This document shows positions 57,833 through 64,000 of a DNA stretch of 64,000 bases, in pieces. Position 1 is the stretch's first letter; the number at the start of each line of letters is the position of its first letter. The position numbers were made by a program, and so were the translations under genes. This DNA comes from Blakeslea trispora. Its lineage: Eukaryota; Mucoromycota; Mucoromycetes; Mucorales; Choanephoraceae. The notes below the pieces were generated by a model. It was not told the origin of the DNA, did no database searches, and worked only from the letters and a program-made list of their open reading frames with translations. The stretch is taken from positions 1 to 64,000 of the forward strand of contig JAIWNE010000114.1 of assembly GCA_025331445.1 (NCBI GenBank). Direction: 5' to 3'.

Positions 57833-58099
57833 CTTTTGTTTCGTTCTCTTCTCTTTGTGTTGTTGTTTTTTTTTTTGAAATAATAAAATGTTTAAGTCAA
57901 AAAATAATATAAGTGTATAAGAAAAGTACTTAGCTGCATGATAAGTGTTGATTTCCAAAGTTGATGTCGAAATGAAGAGTAAACGCAACAATAAAAAAAT
58001 CGAAAAGTGATAGTTCAAAAATTAAAAAAAAAAGAAGAGAGATTTGAAAAAGATTAAAAGGATTATAACAATTTATTGAAGAACAGATAAATTAGAAAA

Positions 58100-58300
58100 A
58101 AAAAAGTAATTGATGTGAGAACAACAAATACAAAAAAAAATATGACTATAAAAAAGAGAAAAAGAAAAAAGAGAAAAAGAGAAAAAGAGAAAAAGAGAAA
58201 AAAGAAAAAAAGAGAAAAAGAGAAAAAGAGAAAAAGAGAAAAAGAGAAAAAGAGAAAAGAAAAAAGAAAAAGAGGAAAGAGAAGAGAGAAGAGAGAAAGC
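58100..58300. repeat. Purine microsatellite between convergent genes (element C)
   Basis: (GAGAAAAA)n-type tract ending next to the transposase stop codon, in the same place as the one in element B. Confidence 0.85.
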
Positions 58301-58303
58301 AAA

Positions 58304-61300
58304 CTAGGCAATTATTTTAGCGGGCAGATCAAGAGCAACATGGAGATTTTCAAAATGGTTTAGAACAATAGCAGCTTGGCTGTAGAGCTGACTAATGGGT
58401 ATAATGGAAGTATGCGAGTCAACTTCAAAAAAGACTGCAAGAGCTCCATACCATACTTGTTGGGATCGCTGTTGTTTTCGTAGTATAATTGCTTGTCTGA
58501 TTTTTTAAACCATTTGACAAAAGCGAGAGTGTGGGTTGTTGGTGATAGGTCACCGTTTTCATCTTCTACCATGATTGAGCTTCTGAACAGACACTGCACT
58601 TGACAGTACTGAAGTACAGCAGTGTCGTCTTGTTGAAAGTATGCAAGAGCATATGAACCACGTTTCTTTATTGTTGACGCCTCAACAGACTTAAACTGAT
58701 TACCCAGTACATCGACATGCTTGAACATGTCAACTTGTCTTCCAACAGAGATAGTTCCTGGACACAATGCAGCTATGAATTCATCTTTGTAGGTTCCAGC
58801 ATATATCGTATTGTAATATGCTACGAGACAAGTGAATGCATCATTTGGCAATGCGATAGGTCGGGCCTTGATCGAAGTGATGGTCTTTGGAGGAAGTACC
58901 TCACAACCAAAAGCGGGAACATCGCCAATACGCATTTGATAGAAAGCGTTAAGACTAAAATTGCAGTCTACCGATCTCTGACTAGCAGGTTTAGATGTAC
59001 AGAAAAGCTCTAGGATTTGGCTTGTACAAGACTCAGGTATGGATGGTAACAAGGCTGCGATTAAAGTCTCGGAATGAACCTGGAGCAAGAACTTGGTAAG
59101 ATATGTACGTTCTACACCATCCTTTCTATTCGTTCTTATGCCTTTAAGATCTTGGTTGTATCTCTCAAAGTTAAAGAGCCAATGGGAAGGGGATGCCGAG
59201 TAGTCCAAAATTGTCTCTTTCAGATGCATGGCGTAATGGAAGTTGGGGGGAATCAATGACTTGCTTTTGTATATACTTTCGAAATTTGAGAGAAATTCAT
59301 GTAAGAAGGCTTGAGCATCATTGAGTTCATCGAAGGACAAACAAGGAGAGAGAAAGATACGCGAAGCTTTAACAAGCAGCATCCAGTGATCAAAGATCTG
59401 TTTGTTAAGGATATGCGGCAGCAAGTATGGCGACAAGACCAACAACCAAGTAGACCATTCGTCTGCCTTAAATCGAGAGAAGCCATCACCTATTGTAATT
59501 TTACGAGCTATAGATGACACTGCATGGTTGGGAGGGAGAATAAACTTGGTTTGCAAGATTGCTTGCATGCCTCGTAAGTCCTTGACGGAGACCATTGGCT
59601 CGATGGTTCTGGTACCTGTGGTCATTGGGCTTGTCCAAATGGTGGCCATGCGCTTAGTGACGCCCAAGAGAAGATTGTGCATGATATCGATCCCTACATG
59701 ACGTATGGGATCGAAATAAGGTAGATCCAAGAGGACGCTCCACCGAGTACCATTCTCTCTTTCTTTCTCTGCACGCTCTGTCTTGGTGGTGGTCTTGAGC
59801 CAGTCTTCGGCATGGCGACGGTGTTCTTGGCTTGTTCTTCTGGTCCAGGCTTCCACATTGAAATCGGAGAAGTCCCGAGGGGCTTGACCTCTAACTAAAG
59901 CCGGGAAATGCTTCTTGCACTTGTGACATGCATTAACCGAAGTGTAAGAAGTTAATCCTACCACTTTCTTCTGGGCAGGCAAGTCCATCATGTACAGGGA
60001 GATGGCGGCCTTGACTACTTGCATGCCATTGCCTCTTGTCTTCATTGGTATACCTTCTTTCAATAATAAAAGATCTTGTACTAAAGGACGCAGGTAGTTG
60101 TTCATTTCGTATGTGCTAGGTTCTTTAGGGCCGCTAATCAAACACACCAAAATGGTGTTGGTGCGTAGATTACGGACCTCACGGGGCAAATTCTGAATAG
60201 TCAGATAAATAGCACCAACGCTGTAGTCATCCTTGTACGCTTGGAACCAGTCACAATTGAGAGTCAAGAGCAGGTTATAGTTGCTTTGCTCAACGAAAGG
60301 CTTTTCATCAGTTTCTTGAAGTTTGAAAGTCTTCCAGACTTGACCATCATAAATATCAGACAAAGTACCGGGAATAACCTCTCTGAAATTCCATTGGCTG
60401 ATGAGATCAACAAAAGTATCTCTCATGAAAAACGACTCCAAAGAATTGACCAACGAGTTGTAGTAAAATGAGCGAATAGGAGCAATCAATTTGGCCTGGC
60501 AAATGGCAGAGGAAGCAAAAATACCAGCGTCTAAACAATAAACTTGTTCTTGGATCTTCTCTTTTCTTCTTCTGTGTCGTATGGGTGGATAGCATGGCAT
60601 TCGACACAGTTAGCATATTCCTTGACACTATTGCTGCTATAGTTGCTTGACAAGTTCCAGTTGTCAAAGGTGGATACCTTACTAGGAAAGCGAAAGCTTT
60701 CTTCGGTCAGGCAGAGCACCATGTTACAAAACAACATAACAGTTTCGGAAGTGGCGTCGGTAAGCTGATTCTTACGCAACAAGAGAAGCATTGCAAACAA
60801 GAGAGTAGCGATGGGTGAAGTGGGATAGTTCTCATTCACGTAATAATCGTTTTGAACATCTAAAATAGATTGTAAAAAAAATTGAGTTTATTGATCATTT
60901 AGAAACAATTCGAAAGGGGACATACCATCTTGAACGATGTCTTCAACTAGGTTGGCTTCGACAGGTGTGGCTTCATGAGGAGTCTCACCGAAAGAAAAGC
61001 CCAATTCTATTATTCGCTTTTTAGTAATCGTGCGAGTATACTATAAAAAAAAGTGAACTTACCTTCATCAACCAAAAGACTATCGAGGGCAAAAGTAAGG
61101 CCTGAACTAAGAGTAGGATGGCTAGCACGATCTAAGAATTAAGAGAGTATGAGTTGTCAATAATAATCATAAAAAGTAAGTTTAAAAAATTACAATCAGC
61201 CTTGTGTTTTCTTAAGGATTCACGCTTTTGATGTTGACGGCTAGTACGCTTAGTCACCATTCTGTAGCAAAGGGGGATGTTTTGCTTGCACTCAGAGCAT

Positions 61301-61341
61301 TCGCATCTAATCATGCCATCGTTGGTAGAAGGGGTAGACAT
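58304..61341 (-). pseudogene. Tnp2-type CACTA transposase, element C (best preserved)
   Basis: Exon 1 61341 to about 61193 (MSTPSTNDG; Cys cluster CECSECKQN; basic SRQHQKRES), exon 2 about 61132-61064 (SSGLTFALDSLLVDE), exon 3 about 61005-60927 (ELGFSFGETPHE), exon 4 from about 60860. Splice phases match the A copy. Exon 4 holds YANCVECHAIHPY, RSFYYNSL, DLPAQKKVVGLTSYTSVNAC with CHKCKKHFP, RHVGIDIMHNLLLGVTKRM and SPSHWLFNFERYNQDL. The 746-residue frame (60600-58360) is open. Only two single-base shifts break the gene, near 60560 (EEEK) and near 58433 close to the C-terminus, which ends DLPAKIIA at 58304. Confidence 0.9.
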
Positions 61342-61344
61342 TTT

Positions 61345-63180
61345 GTGAATAGTGATTTTTTTGAAGAGGTTAGAAAGAATAAAATTCGAGAAAGAGCATA
61401 AAATAAAAGTGAATCTAGTATTTAATATTTTTAAGTTATGACAATGCTTGTACCTGATCTCGATGAGAATCGCATAAAATGATCATCCCTTCGATGGCGA
61501 CAGCCTGAATCAATGCCCGCTCAGGTCATATCTCACAAAGGTGACAAGAATAATTATTCAGGACAGCCTTTAAATGTCAGATTAAAAATGAACACACTTT
61601 TTTACAGATTGGCAAGTAAACAATTACAATATAAATCACAAAAACTGGTTTATAGGATTAAATTCCAATAAAAAAATAAAGATATTCTACTCTTTCAGCC
61701 TTTTAGGCTGTGTCTTTATGAAAAGTTTTCACTAAACTTTAATCACTCTAATTTTTAATCTTTATAAGAATCGTAAAAAAATGATTATTCCTTCGATGGC
61801 AACAGCCTAAATTAATGTCCGCTCAGCTCGTATCTCGCGAGTGTGCTAAGAATACTTTTTCAAGATGGAAGCACAAAGAAGAATTGCTAACATTGTGCTT
61901 TAAATGAGCTGTACTTGACTAAACCAATAGTGTAGATATCATTACATGTGTAATTCATTAGAGTAAATATTTGAGATACTTTACAGCACAAAAAATAAAA
62001 TGTTATTCATAATGAAAGGTGACAGCTTTTCTGAAATAATCTTTTATTTTTTTTTCGAATGATTTTTTTTCTCTCGTTCTATTTTTTTTTTTACTGAACC
62101 AACCTTTTCCTCTTCATTTATATATCCTTCAAATAGCTTGATAAACCTCAACAAACTCTAGTCATCACAACAAAGCAAAGCAACACAATTGCTTAATCAA
62201 CAGCCCTACAAGAGCCTCGAAGTTTAGAGTAAAGAATGACTTGGATCGTGGATACAAAAAAAAGTTAACGCTAGCAAACGTGTAAGATTCTTTCAATTCG
62301 GCATCACTGTTTTTTACACCCAAGTATTAGTTATTGCAGTACACAGCTATTGAAATCTACTGTTGAACACTTTACAAGAGGTAAGTAGTACTTTTGGTTT
62401 AGATTGTAAACGGCTCTTTGTTGGAACGGACTGCATCACGAACAATAACCTTGGATATTTGGTTGAAGAATTGTTTTTGAACAATAAAAAAAGACAGCAT
62501 CTTTCATGTCAAGTTATTACTTTATTTTTATATGTGGCTATGTTATTCTGGGATGATATGTATAGAAACGAGTATAAGGGAATGGAATACGATAAAAAGG
62601 ACTGTTGGCATAAAATAGTGTGTGATAATGACTTTGGCCTTACTTTATTTATGAATCATGAAAGGGATTAGCATCTTTGTATTGTATTTCAAAAATAAAC
62701 CTTCAATACGAGCAGCTTTAACAAGATCTAGTATAAGGATTAAATTATGTTTGTATGTTGTCTACGTCTTTATTTTGACAACTTTTGGCTTTTCAAACTA
62801 CCCATCTTTAAGCGATTGTTAAATACTTTTTCAGTATCTCTTTTTCTTTTCAGCATCTTTTTTTTGGTGTTTTTTTTGAGTGTCTTTCTTTTTTTTTGAG
62901 TATCTTTTTTTTTTATTTTTTTTGAGTGTCTTTTTTATTTTATTTTTTTTTGAGTGTCTATTTTTTTTTTTTTTCGAGAGTGTTATTTTTGCACACCTTT
63001 AAAAGATTTTCCCAATAATTTTATGAGTCTCATTCTCAATTTTATAATTTCTCGCTTCCGAAAATATTTTCCAATTTTTTAAGCAGTGATTTTTCAGGTC
63101 TTTATTTTTTTTAAAGAAAAAATGACAATTCAATTTAAACTCCTCAGCATTAAGGAAATCAGGTTGCTTTAAAATCTTAA
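61345..63180. other. Element C transposase-side non-coding leader
   Basis: About 1.8 kb without a supported gene. Two diverged copies of a block ending TCGATGGC(A/G)ACAGCCT lie near 61480-61560 and 61780-61850. T-rich GAGTGTC-T(n) repeats fill 62860-62990. The segment 62378-62560 is conserved with element A (near 28865-29040). Confidence 0.55.
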
Positions 63181-63385
63181 GCAGAGAAAAAATCACTGCC
63201 AAAAAAATTTAAAGAGCGAAATTTCTTTGAGCAGTGAAATGATAGAAGAAATGTAAATGGTAATAACTTTATGAATATACATCCAAATTTAATTTTGTAA
63301 AAAGTTTTAGAAGGCTAGAAGATACATCTACATTTCTGCCCAAAAAAACAGCAACTTTCATAGTCAAAATCAAAAGTTGGAAAAA
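63180..63385 (+). repeat. Conserved subterminal block, copy 4 (element C)
   Basis: Has AAAAAATCACTGCCAAAAAA, AAAGAGCGAAATTTCTTTGAGC and AATGGTAATAACTTTATGAA in the same order as the other copies. Confidence 0.6.
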
Positions 63386-63500
63386 TAAGCCCATGTTAGC
63401 CGCACTTGTCCGACGTGCGTCCGACTCGGGTTAGGTGTAGTGGCTTGTACTGCTTTTTAAGCCGATCTAATTACTATATTTCATCTCACAAAAGAAAAGT

Positions 63501-63572
63501 GCCCTTATAGCTCAGTGGTAGAGCGTTAGTCTTGTAAACTAAAGGTCCGTTGTTCAATCCAGCGTGGGGGCA
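63501..63572 (+). tRNA. tRNA-Thr (anticodon TGT)
   Basis: 72 nt, no intron. The acceptor GCCCTTA pairs with TGGGGGC plus A, the D-arm is AGCTCAGTGGTAGAGC, the anticodon stem TTAGT/ACTAA encloses loop CTTGTAA (TGT), and the T-loop is TTCAATC. The Pol III T5 terminator is at 63582-63586. Leader AAAAGAAAAGT lies directly upstream. Confidence 0.93.
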
Positions 63573-63617
63573 GAGACAAGATTTTTATCTTTTGACGATT
63601 CGAAGTTGTATGTGTAT

Positions 63618-63674
63618 TGTTACAGGACAAACGATAGTTTTTGCAGTAACTTGAGAAAGAGAACAAATAGATAT
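63618..63674 (+). repeat. LTR-like repeat type 1, 5' piece, downstream of tRNA-Thr
   Basis: Starts TGTTACAGGACAAACG 45 nt after the tRNA and matches the repeat read on the minus strand from 17505. It is interrupted after 57 nt by the type 2 repeat. Confidence 0.65.
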
Positions 63675-64000
63675 TGTTACAGGACGTAAGTAGTATTTTG
63701 CCAGTAACGAGTCAGAGTCAATGATACAACAGACCCAAAGAGAGGAACGATTGTTATGTAATGAGCACCACGTTGTTTAGGTAACGAACCTTAAGAAGAG
63801 ATATAAGTGAAAAGAAAAGAAAAGTAAGTTAAATGAAATATATAAATGATACAATGATTAAGCGTATTAGCAGTTAGTCAAGGGAAGTCTTAGTAATAGA
63901 AAGCCTGTCTATGCGGCAAGGTTAATGTCAAAGTATATAGTAAAGTTAGAGGGAGAAAAGAGCTTCCTGTTTATTTAATAAACTAATTGATATTTATATC
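63675..64000 (+). repeat. LTR-like repeat type 2, partial (runs off the window)
   Basis: Starts TGTTACAGGACGTAAG, 102 nt after the tRNA 3' end. It is nearly identical to the inverted copy at 17872-18198 and is nested in the type 1 copy. Confidence 0.75.

Larger units (their letters stand above)
55272..63442. mobile_element. Element C: CACTA transposon next to tRNA-Thr
   Basis: Left end CACTACACATAAAGGGTCG and right end inverted CACTACACCTAACCCGAG. Both continue with GC-rich GTGCGCACG/GACGCACG words, unlike the AT-rich interior. The flanking trinucleotides (AAA left, GCT right) do not match, so one junction is probably a recombination product. It contains the accessory gene (+) and convergent transposase gene (-). 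Only CAAA separates it from element B, and 58 nt separate it from tRNA-Thr. Confidence 0.88.

Noticed and set aside
62363..62671. 102-residue frame in element C
   Set aside because: Overlaps a block conserved with element A, but the A versions contain stops and are not in phase, so coding is not supported.

Overview
The window looks like an AT-rich, repeat-dense stretch of a filamentous fungal nuclear genome, most likely Mucoromycota. The grounds are short GT-AG introns (about 40-65 nt), eukaryotic nuclear tRNA genes, and fungal-type Helitron, LINE, Ty3, Tc1/mariner and CACTA elements. The taxon is an inference. No confidently recognised host protein gene is present. Nearly everything from 18.4 to 63.4 kb is a nest of transposable elements lying between two divergently transcribed tRNA genes.

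Layout. 0.3-4.4 kb (-): decayed Helitron Rep/Pif1-helicase gene. 4.8-5.7 kb (-) and 6.35-8.15 kb (-): two multi-exon genes of unknown function. 8.15-10.9 kb: AT-rich and non-coding. 11.0-12.3 kb (-): 3' end of a LINE. 14.1-16.8 kb: a complete TA-flanked transposon with a DDE transposase. 17.3-18.2 kb: LTR-like repeats lying 3' of tRNA-Pro(AGG), 18293-18364 (-). 18.4-35.2 kb (element A): a giant inverted duplication of a CACTA-type (Tnp2) transposon. A complete Ty3 retrotransposon (29442-34957) and a 320-bp solo LTR (28137-28456) are inserted in its right arm. 35.2-37.4 kb (element D): a non-autonomous CACTA-end element with 3-bp target duplication GAC. 37.4-44.3 kb: a second, decayed Ty3 element. 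44.3-55.3 kb (element B): a CACTA element with target duplication CAA, carrying a Tc1 element that itself carries an 878-bp solo LTR. 55.3-63.4 kb (element C): another CACTA element. 63501-63572 (+): tRNA-Thr(UGU), followed by the same LTR-like repeats found next to tRNA-Pro.

Functional logic. Elements B and C share a two-gene plan. A four-exon accessory gene of unknown family is convergent with a four-exon Tnp2-type transposase gene, and about 2 kb of conserved non-coding DNA lies between the transposase 5' end and the terminal repeat. Element A keeps only the last part of the accessory gene, fused back-to-back. All transposase copies are frameshifted, while the accessory gene of B is intact.

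The most striking signal is positional. The outer terminus of A and the outer terminus of C each lie exactly 58 nt upstream of a tRNA gene's first base, both with the transposase-promoter end facing the tRNA. A different LTR-like repeat sits 45-103 nt downstream of both tRNAs. This suggests DNA transposons with tRNA-gene-directed insertion upstream, alongside a downstream-targeting retroelement. D abuts A, and B lies 4 nt from C, so new insertions may also favour existing element ends.
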